The position numbers and the translations under genes are program-made. Shown here piece by piece: positions 11,982 through 22,899 of a stretch of DNA of 64,000 bases (position 1 is the stretch's first letter; the number at the start of each line of letters is the position of its first letter). Below the pieces are notes generated by a model. The model was not told the DNA's origin, did no database searches, and saw nothing but the letters and a program-made list of their open reading frames with translations. This DNA comes from Sipunculus nudus (lineage: Eukaryota; Annelida; Sipuncula; Golfingiida; Sipunculidae). The DNA is taken from contig CM049307.1 in the NCBI GenBank assembly GCA_026874595.1, forward strand, positions 43,096,362-43,160,361. The letters run 5' to 3'.

Positions 11982-11996
11982 CATTGACTTGGAAAC

Positions 11997-12015
11997 ATGG
12001 CAGCAAGAGGAGCCA
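11997..12015 (+). CDS. NDUFA3-like exon 1
   Basis: ATG in the context AAACATGGC encodes MAARGA plus one base, then donor GTGAGT at 12016. Too short to be found without its partner exons. Confidence 0.75.
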
Positions 12016-15000
12016 GTGAGTATCTGTGTGATGAATGCCAGCTACCTCACACATTTGACAGCACAAATCAAAGAACTGTTCCATAGCACAACAACTATCT
12101 CAATGGCATATTAACATTGCAGGGGTAACACATAACACCTACAGGGCTTGATACTACAAAATCATAGCCCTTTCCCTGGTCTTGGTCGGCATTTAATGCA
12201 AGAGAGGATCCTGCCAAATTACTCTTTTTTTCTTTTATTCTTAAGATAATGTTCGCCCTTTAATGACTGACTGGGAAGGAGGGAGATCGATTTATGAACA
12301 TTTATGCACTATATGAGGTGTGGGAAGGAGTTGGTTATGGCTGAAAAAAGTATTGGTGTCTAAATGTCTACGTGGTTAACGTGTAGTTATCTCTAGTTCA
12401 GATGTATGCCTTCTGCATCTGTGTCTCCATCTGGTAGCAAACTTGTAATATGAAAGAGAATCAATTATACATATAACATGCAATTGTGAAGCTCTTCACA
12501 GGGTCTCGAACTAGACCCAGTTGTGGCTCTGTTGTAAACACAAGAGCCACAGGTCCCTGCCTTCATTTTTCTGGTGGACAGGAGCGTATGCAGGTGAAGA
12601 CATTGTACCCACTTTGGGTACATTTAGTCTATGGTTAAGCCCCGGGTGATTGGCTGGTGATATTTTTCAGGCTAGCCGTGTGCACTGCTCATGTTACATC
12701 ATCACTACTGGCGCACCCAGCTGAAATGTGATACATGCGCCTGGCCAGCTGAAACAATCCAGTGTATTACCTTGGTAACAACTGTAGGCAGTGGTCATAT
12801 GTATCCAGTGGACTAGTTACCGGACACTCGCACCATGCCACCAGTGATGATGTAACACATGCATGTACACTGCTGCTCGAACCAACAACTGTGTGTTAAC
12901 AAGTCCTATGCGCTACCATCTGCGCCATGCGAGACTAGTTAGGAATGAGTGGTCAAGTGGGAATATTTAAATCTACTTTTGTGTGGAAGATCAGAGGTAC
13001 TAAATGATGTACAACGTCAGTGTTGGGACGATATGGGTGTTTGATATCATGATGAATATTCAAATTTTATCACGATATACCGTGATATCGCGATATTTTA
13101 ATTATATTTAATGGCATTAATAAGCCATCAATAATGATATTTTTAACAACCACCTTTAAAGTCTTGACTTTATACAAGGGGTTAAGTATTAATATCATTT
13201 ATACCTATTTTGCCAGTACTACAGAATGACTCATTAAATGATGTAAGTTGCATGAAGGTCCTGCAGGTGTGCAAGCTTGAGGCGCGCGAAGTCCTGCCCC
13301 CATCGTCGAATCACCCTAGTCAGAACTAAATGAGAATCCCGGCGAATTTTCGGAGAGCGTGTCATAAAAATCATGGCTAAATATACCATCCCAATTGTAT
13401 ATGGCAAAATATGCAACCCGTATGGAATGTTTAATTCAGTGGTGACACTTTTATGTTGACATTTTCGTTCCATGCAATAAAAGCATAAATATATGTATTT
13501 ATTGCTCTTTCATTATAATGTTATTTTCTCCTGGAATTCTCAAGCTTTTGTCCTCTCTGATTCATCCTGCTACTATCAGACATTTCCGACTAATCCCGAA
13601 GTCTGTTAGCACACGGTTCCACCCTTACGCGTGTATTCAAATACATCATAACATGTGGTTTATAAAAATAAATGTGATTCTTTGAAATAAATTTATTTTG
13701 AACTTCAAGGGCTTGCTTGTGAACCAAAATCGTGAACAAAAATTGAGATCATGATATCGCGATAATAGGAAAGTTGACGGTATGATAACCGTAGCTGTCA
13801 GATATCGTAATAATACCGTATACCGGTAACCGTCCCAACCCTATACAACGTGATGATTGTTAGTGCGTGTATAAGAATTGGTCGTAATTGGTAAAATGAG
13901 GAGAATTTTTTGTTATTAAAATGTTAAGCATATGCAATGTCCGAAGCACCCAGACATTGCAAAAGCTTAAATAAAATTAACCCTCAGCCGTTTGTTAACT
14001 GCCTGCCACTATAGCATACTCAGTCTGGCACTTAGCGTGGAAAAGGTAAAGTCACTGGTTTATTTGTAAACCCAAACCCATGAAATACACCAAATATTAG
14101 TAAGAGAGCAACGATCCAATTGTACATCAAATGCCTGGGGGGTACAAGACAACAGATGTGAATGATGTAGATGGTACATGCACATAAACCAAGTGGTGTA
14201 AAAAAGTACAGGGAGGAATCTTTACGGATATGAGCATTTAGAATCGTGGGAAGAAAGGTAAAATTGTACATTATTACAGAGTAAGAGATACATGAGACAG
14301 ATTTAGAATACAATTACCCTACAAAGGAGTAAGTTAATCTATTATTGGAACATTTATATTGATAGTCATGAATCATAGTATGACATTAACTACTAGTCTA
14401 AAGACCTAATACAGGTCCAGTTTTTCAGTAGTTGCCTGGTAATGTAACCCTTATCATGATACCAAAACAACTACCGTAAAAGTCGTTGCAGAAGTCGCGA
14501 CTTGTACTAGGAAATCGAATTCTAAAAACTAGAATTTTCTAGCAAAGTCGGGGTGCGACTTGTAATACGTACTTATCCCGTTTCTGTCAGCTTTCCCGGT
14601 ACATGGAACGACGTTAGTTGAGCGATAATCGGCAATACCTTTAATCAGTGCTTTGTGAAACGTCTTTCCCCAATAATTTACACTTTCAACCATCTCTTAT
14701 GCTTTATATTTTGTGAACTGACGAAATTTTCATTTTATTAACATTAAATGCAAATTTTAAATTTGCCCAGTTCAGGACCTACCCGTTCTGACAAGTCGTC
14801 ATTCAAGTGACACTTCCTAATCTGCGTTACTATTATATCATGAGTCAATTTGACGCATATGCCAGTCTGCCGCTCTTTGATGTACATTTTCTTTCCGTTT
14901 AACTATATGGGTATGCTTTCCATAATGAAAAACTCGCGGTTCCATATCCGTTTATGCATGTTAAGTTGCGTCACATTCAAGCTTGATCCACTACACATAC

Positions 15001-18000
15001 GTCGTGAATTCTTTTGCCTGCCCAGTTGATCGCTGAATACCAGCTGACCTTTGAAGCCGTGTAGCGGAAGTTCAAGCCCCGGGTCACCCGTGCAATGACC
15101 TTTACATCCCCATGTCAACTAAGCCTTCCGTGACTGATATCCACAATTATAAACTCTCATATTAAGAACCATTAGGTCACTGTCACCATCTCGTGGTTCT
15201 CAAGCGTTTTGGATAACAATGTTATAACGTTTCACGTGAGCTACAAATATACAATTTGCTTCGAGTGTTACCCGTGTCTCTTTCAGGACGATCGTATGCC
15301 CAACAATATGGCGGCAAGCATGCATTACGGTCAATCGTGCGTTGACGTATTCGTGATTTTTTAATGAAGACACATTAATCAATACAATGAAATAACAAAC
15401 ACCATTTAGTTATATGTTTTATTTACTTAAAATGCCACATACGCACCTAAATTCTACGGGAACCGGCACCGTTTGGTGTCATGACGGATCTGGTTCAACA
15501 CGGCTGAGTTTGCCATACATCCAAGCCACTTGAATATAATCACTGATAACGATGGGAATTGGGTTTTCCAGATATTATCAAAGAAAAATAAATCATTAGC
15601 CCCAGTAAATATAATATCTGTAAATTCAATTATGTTTATTTTACGTTAACTGACCGGTCAATAAAGCGTTCATTATCCCGCTGTTGACTGACATATATTT
15701 CAGTGATTTCAGTAATACCTCGCATGTGCCGCGCCTAGATGGTAAGTTGTAACACTAAATTGAAGGGTTACTAAATTCAGTTTTAGAGCCCATTTAAGAA
15801 ATTAGGTGAATAAATTCAAACTGATTTATTATTTCCATCTTTCAGTTGTCTTAAGTCAGTTCAAATCATGCCCAATTCGACGGATTGGGACTCGTCACGC
15901 GTACGCAAACTAATCATAGTCTAATGAATCCACCCTACGTTTGACGATCTTTAACAATTTAAAGAGTTGCTCGATTGTGATAGTATTTTGCCTCAGACTT
16001 TTAGTTTATTGATACAGTCATTAAACTTGATATTTGCATTCTAAAGTTACTTAACCTAGTAAGAAACGGCAACAATGACATCGTTTCACAGCACAAAATG
16101 TTATCCGACGCAGCTGACTTTGGCACTGTACAAATCTTACCTGACAATTGAACCCCGACTTTATATGTTAAGATTCTGTTGTTATTCCTTAAATATAAGC
16201 ATTGTATTAAAGCTGTCCAATTATTTTTACGTTTAAATGGTTTATCTAGTTTATAAACCACAAAAGTACTACGGGGACATTGGTTGTAGTCTTGCATCGT
16301 AAGGAATGATACTCAAATTCCAAAAGTATCAGGTGGTTGGGACGCCTCCGAAGTCTTGGTGCGACCTATGTTATGGACTTTTCCTGAAACTAAACTTGAA
16401 CGGCTATTCCCCAGGGGGATCCTTAAAGTCAGGGTGCGACTTGTAATAAGGATGCGACTTCTGCAACGACTTTTACGGTATTATGGATGGTATCATCAAT
16501 TCATGGGTAATGGGTTATTTTAGCTTTCACAAAAGTGGTGTGGGAAAATTCATAAAGATCTATCTTAGACGTTTTTATAATTTTCAGATGAGTGTTTTTA
16601 AGTGTTTTTCTTTGTAAAATAAAATATATATTATCAAATGGTGAAATCCAGAAACTTAAATAGCTTTGTTTTATCTGCAGATCAAGGAATATCGCTGATC
16701 AGACGGGCATGTCATGAGGCTCCAGACTTGGTGGCCTCAGTGTCCTTTGGAATCTTGGGTAAGTCAATTAAATTAGATGCCTTATAATAATGCGATGGTT
16801 TTGTCACAGTTCCTCTGGTTTTGCATTATTTTTAGTGGTCAGAATTGGTTTTTAAATTATATTCAATGATTGAAAGAAAACAAAAGACCAATGCTTGATC
16901 AGTCATTTATCTGCCTTCAGTATTACTGTGAAATTTGCTTTATTGGACTGTACCTAAAATATTGATCAAGTAAATTTGTTCTGATTTGTACATTATGCTG
17001 AAAGGTCAAGGAAATGACCCAGTTGTCGACACTTTTTCGCTGCACGAGGTTAAGTTTGAATGCTGTCGCATTACAGTCTTTCATATTTCTCTGACTGGAT
17101 GAGAATATTTGTATCTGCCAAAACAGTGTTTTGCGGATACTATGTTTTCAGTCGGACGCCGTTGCCGCTGCCACTTGGGTTTCTTGAGAACTCCTCCGTA
17201 ACCACTGGGCAGCATTTTTTAAAATTCAGAATTATGATCGGGTCACATGTGAACTGCTGCGCTCTCATTTTTGTTGACCTCTGACCTTTCTTTCCTGCCC
17301 AGCGTCCATTTATGTGTCTGTTTCCACACATAAACCCACATATCTCGGGAACCATTTGACCGATCAGGCTAAAAATTTTGCACAAATGTAGCCCTTGGAA
17401 AGCTTTATAACATACACTAACATGCACAGGGTCCATCTGTTCATCTGCCTTGGGATAAAATCACTCATATCTCGGCAGTGGTTTGACCTATCCACCTGAA
17501 ATTTTGCAGGTTTATACATCCTTGACAGCTTTCTTGATTTTATGACAGGTGGCGCCACCTACATTCATGTTAAAGCTGCAGACATCCAAGCTCATATTTC
17601 GGGAACCGTCAGACCGATTCGGCCAAAGTTTTACATGTGTATAGATCTCCCATAGCTCTTTATCATACGCAAAACTGGTGGTGCCACCTGCAACCATTTT
17701 TGCACAGGGTCCATCTGTTCATCTGCCTTGGGATAAAATCACTCACATCTCGGCAGTGGTTTGACTTATCCACCTGAAATTTTGCAGGTTAATACATCCT
17801 GGACAGCTTTCTAGATTTTGTGGTGGTTGCACAACCTACATACATATTTCGGCTGCAGACATCCATGCTAATATGCAACACACACCACTCTATTTCCCTT
17901 GCCACACAATCCATACCTCACTCACCTGTCCCACTCTGATTTCGGCGGATACACATGGTCGCTTGTCGACTACCCGTATTCTAGTTTATGGTTAATATGA

Positions 18001-19740
18001 ATATTTTTGTTTGCACATATACACAATAGTAATGATTCCTTATAATATATTTGGTTCGCTGATTGGTAAAAAAACAAATAGTGTACTTCACAATCAATTT
18101 GAAGTACATGTATGTATGTGATTGTCAAATGATTGCAAGAGAAACCGGAAGGTGGGACCTAATTATAATAATTTATGGGTTATAGCCAAATGGATATGGC
18201 AGACTTTACTTTAGATAAAATGTCATAGCTTTCCAGAATGTTCAAATGATAAGTAACTAACTGTTCTTGGTATCTAAATTAATAAGAACAGTGTAATAAT
18301 AAGGGATCCAGCGGGATGTATGAATTTGGTATATCTTAATGCAATTTTTTCGTTTCAGGTGTGTTCCTAACAGGGTATGCCCTAAACAAACACTCAAAAA
18401 ACAAGGAAAGAAGTAATATGTATCGCTACAATTATACAGGTAATTCTTATAATACAGTGAAACCTAGTTGTGTCGAACTCGCTTAAGTCAAATACCTCAG
18501 TTATGTCAAAGTTAAAGGCTCGATATTCTGGACCACTCTAGTTAAATTATAACCAAATAAAACCCGCTTGTGTCGAACTTTGGATGTGTCGAAGTTTTCT
18601 GAGGGTCCCTTCGACACAACCAGGTTCCACTGTATATACTTATGATATATACTTAAGTGTCACCCTCTGTAATGAATATTATTATCTTGCAACTTCATTG
18701 CGCAAGGGATATAGTACACCTCCTTTCATGCTTCCGTCTGTCTGTTTGGAATTAGCTTGTGGATCGATTTCAAGCCAAACTGTTTGACCAAAACCTTTCA
18801 TCTTGCACATTTGGCTCACCCACCCATAGATGAAGAACCTTTTTGATTTCAGGTCACAGGGTCAAAGGTCACAGCCACAGAACCCACTTCCTGAAAAAGC
18901 TTTTGGACCCATTTTAAGCCAAACCGTTTGAATAAAACTTTTCATCTTGCAAATATGGCTCAGCTACCCATGGATAAAGAACCCACCAATTTTGAGGTCA
19001 AAGGTCATGGCTACAGGGCCAACCTCTTGTAAAAGCGTGTGGACCAATTTAAAGCCAAACAGTTTAACCAAAACCGTTTTATCTTGCAAATATGGCTCAC
19101 CCATTCTATGGATGAAGAGCCCTACTCATTTTGAGGTGACAGTCAAAGGTCACAGTCACAGGGCCAATTTCTTGATAAGATTATGGACCAAGTTTAAGCC
19201 AAACCTTTTGACCAAAACGTTTTGATCTTGCTCATATGGCTCATCCACCCATGGATGAAGAACCCTATAAGTTTTCAGGTCACAGTATTAAAGGTCATGG
19301 CCACAGGGCTGACTTCTTGATAAAGCTTGTGGACCCATTTTAGGCCAAACCGTTTGACCAGCACCTGTCATCTCACTAATGTGGTGCATTCACCCATGGA
19401 TGAAGAACCCTATTTAGTTTTAGGTCACAGGACCAAAGGTCAAAGGGAGAGAGCTGTCCTCCTCATTTTACACTGTGTAATAGTACTAATACACCCATTC
19501 TAAATATGCCCCATGCGAGGGGAAGCTCTGCTTTGTGGTGCCCTTGTTATTATTATTACTTCTTGGTGATTTATCAAGATATGTGCAAGAGTTGTATATT
19601 CTCATTGACTTTAGTTCATTTATGCCGATTTTATGCATTTGTAGTCTACTAAGTCCAGATTATTTTTCTGTTTAGATTAGATATCTATGGGCAGATTTAC
19701 TAGATGGTAAGGGACTTCAGACCGTCCAAGCTATAAGAAG

Positions 19741-19816
<76 letters not shown>

Positions 19817-20030
19817 TGTACTTCATTCTAGAGGAAGTATTCTTTAAACTAATACACTTATAATTTATTTAAATTAATATTAATTTCTAGAATTAATGCA
19901 GTGAAAGTTACTAAATTCAAATATATTGAAAATTACTGATAGCTTACATGTCATTTTGATCTTATCCCATACAGTGATGAGAGCAGAAGATGTGGATGAC
20001 CCAAAGAAGCTGGGAACAATTTACAATTAG
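11997..20030 (+). CDS. Small single-span mitochondrial protein, NDUFA3-like, four exons
   Basis: Joining 11997-12015, 16681-16758, 18359-18439 and 19975-20030 gives 77 residues; all three introns are phase 1 with consensus borders. The protein starts MAARGANQGISLIRRACHEA, has one hydrophobic span at about 23-41 (DLVASVSFGILGVFLTGYA), then a basic loop and RYNYTVMRAEDVDDP. Vertebrate NDUFA3 shares the MAAR start, the acidic-Pro-hydrophobic entry to the span and a YNYxVxR-acidic tail. NDUFA3 is a supernumerary inner-membrane subunit of complex I. The gene model is strong. The family name is a judgement from short motifs, and other tiny inner-membrane proteins cannot be excluded. It is divergently paired with GFER. 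Confidence 0.8.
12868..12936 (-). mobile_element. tRNA-like head of a SINE
   Basis: On the minus strand, TGGCGCAGATGGTAGCGC is an A box and GGTTCGAGC a B box, spaced 28 bases apart as in tRNAs. The following body (down to about 12680) contains an inverted pair of GTGATGATGTAACA words. It lacks an intact acceptor stem, so it is not a tRNA gene. Confidence 0.65.
13018..13843. mobile_element. Non-autonomous hAT-type DNA transposon, 826 bp
   Basis: The element is flanked by identical 8-bp copies TACAACGT (13010-13017 and 13844-13851). It starts CAGTGTTGGGACG and its other end, inverted, reads TAGGGTTGGGACG. The inner arms both carry GATATCGCGATA-type words. An 8-bp duplication and the YAGNGTTGGGACG terminus are typical of hAT elements. 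No transposase is recognisable; a 79-residue minus-strand ORF inside is unlikely to be real. Confidence 0.9.
14472..16480. mobile_element. 2-kb inverted-repeat DNA transposon, TA-flanked
   Basis: Termini are TACCGTAAAAGTCGTTGCAG and its reverse complement, with subterminal GTGCGACTTGTAATA words in both arms. The terminal dinucleotide TA on each side fits a Tc1/mariner-superfamily (possibly pogo-like) duplication. Internal ORFs (minus strand 14903-15118, 15200-15382, 16001-16297) do not resemble a transposase that I know, so it looks non-autonomous or decayed. It sits in intron 1 of the NDUFA3-like gene. Confidence 0.75.
16681..16758 (+). CDS. NDUFA3-like exon 2
   Basis: Acceptor TTTATCTGCAG at 16670-16680 and donor GTAAGT at 16759. 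Encodes residues 7-32 (Asn7 is split across the junction) plus the first base of Gly33. It covers the amphipathic start and the first part of the membrane span. Confidence 0.85.
17290..17880. repeat. Tandem minisatellite, about 280-bp unit
   Basis: CAGGGTCCATCTGTTCATCTG and its neighbours recur at 17427 and 17706, a period of 279 bp. Shorter ATCTCGGGAACC and GGTGGCGCCACC words recur inside each unit. Lies in intron 2 of the NDUFA3-like gene. Confidence 0.8.
18359..18439 (+). CDS. NDUFA3-like exon 3
   Basis: Acceptor TTTCGTTTCAG at 18348-18358 and donor GTAATT at 18440. Encodes the rest of the membrane span and the basic segment HSKNKERSNMYRYNYT. Confidence 0.85.
18750..19470. repeat. About 155-bp tandem repeat rich in AGGTCA motifs
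   Basis: Five to six degenerate copies of 'AAGCCAAACCGTTTGACC...CACCCATGGATGAAGAACC...GGTCAAAGGTCACAG'. Several copies hold two directly repeated AGGTCA half-sites with one-base spacing. Lies in intron 3 of the NDUFA3-like gene. The following CCCATGCGAGGGGAAGCTC to GTGGTGCCCTTGTTATTA stretch looks like the end of the same dispersed element. Confidence 0.85.
19744..19813. repeat. (AT)n microsatellite
   Basis: About 35 AT dinucleotides in intron 3 of the NDUFA3-like gene. Confidence 0.95.
19975..20030 (+). CDS. NDUFA3-like exon 4
   Basis: Acceptor CTTATCCCATACAG at 19961-19974. Encodes VMRAEDVDDPKKLGTIYN and a TAG stop. A polyadenylation signal follows 190 bp downstream. Confidence 0.85.
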
Positions 20031-20220
20031 TCTGGGGACACTACAGTGACAACTGAGACATCATGTTAGGACAATTTCAAGTGTAACAACCATGTGACCA
20101 AGCCAGAGTAGATTGTTTACTGTATTTAATGAGCTGGTAAACTAGTATGCTGAAAGCACTTACAGTGTTTGCATGGTTTGCTTGAAAATACATTTAAGTA
20201 AAGTCATTGTATAAAATTTT

Positions 20221-20226
20221 AATAAA
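20221..20226 (+). promoter_or_regulatory. Polyadenylation signal AATAAA of NDUFA3-like gene
   Basis: First AATAAA downstream of the stop, 190 bp after it, giving a 3' UTR of about 210 bases. Confidence 0.6.
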
Positions 20227-21149
20227 AGTAAAACAAAGTTGACAGTCTTTTGTCTCTTTTATTGTAATATATAACAGCTGTGGAAACTTGGTTGGTGCTG
20301 CCGCGTAGTTCAGTATTGAACAGAATATTGTCCATGTATAATACTATAACATTAATACACTCTTTGCTGGACCACAAGTCCTTCCATTGGTTTACAATTA
20401 AATGCACGTTTGTCTTGAGAAGAAGGGGTGGTTGCATAACACAGGTCCCATTGTATATCTGTGATTTGCTTGTGCATTTTATGATAACATTGTGTGTGCT
20501 GAATCACTTCTCCCTCCACTGGTTTATGTCCATGATGGTAAATGTACAACATGAAAACACCACCCCTGAATCATACTCACTAGAGTACGGCCCTTTTGCA
20601 TGCGTGCTTAAAAGTTGCGCTGGTGCAAATAGTGTATCCCTTTTCCATGTACATGAGTGAGCCTTGTGGCAGTTAAGGACAGGAATGCAGTCTGCTTGAA
20701 GCCGCACCTTTTATTATGGCTGCAAATAAAACGCAAAAATTGCTAAGCTGCTTATCCACTAAAATGATTATATATATTTTTGTGTGTGTGCGTGTGTGTC
20801 TAATATCTGATTACCAACTGGGTAGTCAAATCTTCTCGTATATGACCCCCACCTGCATGCCAATACCACATTATACTGTGATATACGTTCCAGCAAATAG
20901 AACAAAAAATTTAAAATGCATGCATGAACACAATTAACTTTACATAACAGATGCATGCAAAGCATATAGCTCATGAGCCAGAGGGATCACTGGTACCAGT
21001 TTTTTTTAAAGATATATATATGTAGATAATAACAGGCCTAATACATCAGGTATAAAGCTTCCATGCTGCACCTATACTTTTCAAGTACGTGTGAAATTTA
21101 TATGTACAATGCAAGCACCAAACATAGTATATGCACCAATTACAGCAAA

Positions 21150-22890
21150 AAAATGATTGTAGGTGGCACCAGTCTTGTGTACAAGAAAGACATGAAAGAT
21201 GTATGGAAATGCAAATTTTTAGGCAATTACATCAAAACTACTCCTTTGCTAGTTGCACAGATGCATTAGCAATTGTAGGTTGTGCCACAAGTCTTGTATA
21301 CAACAAAACTATCTGAGGTGTCACCGTGTGTCGACATGTATAATTTTAGGCTGATATGTCAAATCTCTCCTGAGGAATTAGCAAGAGCAAAATTTATTTA
21401 AGATGGCCCCACCTGTCTTTACACACAACAAATCTATCTGAGATATATATATATGCCCAATTTCAGGCTGATATATCATATCCCTTCTGAAAATAAGCAG
21501 GGACATACACCGTGCAAAAATTGTTGTAAGTGGCGCCACCAGTCTTGTATATGATGAAGCTTTCCGATAAGTATAAATATGCACAATTTCAGGTTGATAT
21601 ATGAAATCCTTCCTGAGAAATAAGCAGGTACATTCACTGTGCAAATGTCATTCTAGGTGGTGATACGTATTATGTACAAGGAAGGTTTAAAGATGTAGGG
21701 ACAGGTCAAAATATCAGAGCCAATACAACAACCTTCTTTTGAGTTAGGTGCACTTTATTTTTTTTGCAAAATATTTTTTTCAGAAGAATAATGCGGTCCT
21801 CAGTTTTTAATAGGCTTACTATTGGCCTCAAGACCAAATTCAGCATTGATTCTTTTACAATTGAAAGAACCCTAGACTTGGATAATTCTTGTGAAAAATT
21901 AAAGAATCAGCTTAACGGTTTCATCACAAAACAATTTTAAGCTGAAAGAGGCTAAAATGACGAGGTTTTGTCCGTAAATACAGGTCCATATGGGAGGCGC
22001 CGCAAAAACTACAATTTTTTCATATACGAGTCCTGAGACCAACATTTACACAAAACTTGGTGATGCTAGTTCCTGTTGTTTCTTATATCGTGATGTCAGT
22101 ATGCTTACTTGGCAAAATGACTAAGTTCAATTTCCTGTAGCTCGGCCAAAATTCATCAAACCCTAACCATTTGAACAAACTTGGGAGAGCTCGTCCCTGG
22201 GATCATTTTTGTAAAATATTGAACAATTTAGCTGAATGATTTTAGAGAAGAAGATTTTCAAAAGTTTTTATCGCCTTTTCCTTGTAAAAATGCAAGTTAA
22301 TGCAGGTGGCGCACAAAAAGCTCAATCCCACAACATTTGAAATGTGACAGATTTTGGATAAAATTTGGGGATGCCAACTCACGCTATTCCTGAGAAATTA
22401 TGGGTTAATGTACCGATAACTGATGACCCTCGTAAAAACAATTGTTGCACTTGGCGCCACCAATACCCCAATTTCAGATATGAGTCATGTAATCCAACAT
22501 TTGCATAAAATTTGGTGATGATAGCCCCAGCCGTTTCTGATATTGTAATTTTAGTATCCTTTTTGGCCAAAAGACTAAAGTTCCACTTTCTGTAACTCGA
22601 TCAAATTAAATTAACTGGAACCATTCGAACAAACTTGATGGAATTGTTTAAGAGATTATTTCTGTGAAGTATTGATCAATTTGGCTGGATAGTTTCGGAG
22701 AAGAAGATTTTGAAAGTTTTTCTTTATAGCTTTTTCCCTATAAAATCTAAGTAAATGCAGATAGCAAAAAAATAAGTAAAAAATAAAAAAAATAGCAAAA
22801 TCTGAAATACTTTTAGATGACTTTTTTTGCATGTTATGGGTTACCGGACGACGGCGGACGGACGACGCTGCGCCATCGCATAAGCTCACA
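21150..22890. repeat. Dispersed degenerate repeat with GGACGGACGACG end
   Basis: The first part (21150-21700) repeats 'GTGGCRCCACCAGTCTTGTATA...' at intervals of roughly 120-140 bp. The second part holds two copies of a roughly 450-bp unit (about 21966-22310 and 22430-22745) sharing AACAAACTTG...GAGAAGAAGATTTT. It ends in GACGGCGGACGGACGACG and CGCATAAGCTCACAG. No coding sequence. Confidence 0.7.
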
Positions 22891-22899
22891 GTTTCGCTT

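Larger units (their letters stand above)
11780..11996. promoter_or_regulatory. Shared bidirectional promoter of GFER and NDUFA3-like gene
   Basis: Only 217 bp separate the two divergent start codons (11779 minus, 11997 plus), so both promoters and 5' UTRs must overlap here. The region is AT-rich with no clear TATA placement. It holds a 20-bp palindrome and an ERR/SF-1 half-site, annotated separately. Confidence 0.75.

Noticed and set aside
12868-12936. tRNA gene
   Set aside because: A and B boxes are present but the acceptor stem and anticodon arm do not pair; it is a SINE head.
17140-17697. Overlapping minus-strand ORFs
   Set aside because: Products of the 280-bp minisatellite within an intron.
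18947-19225. 92-residue plus-strand ORF
   Set aside because: It is a translation of the 155-bp tandem repeat.
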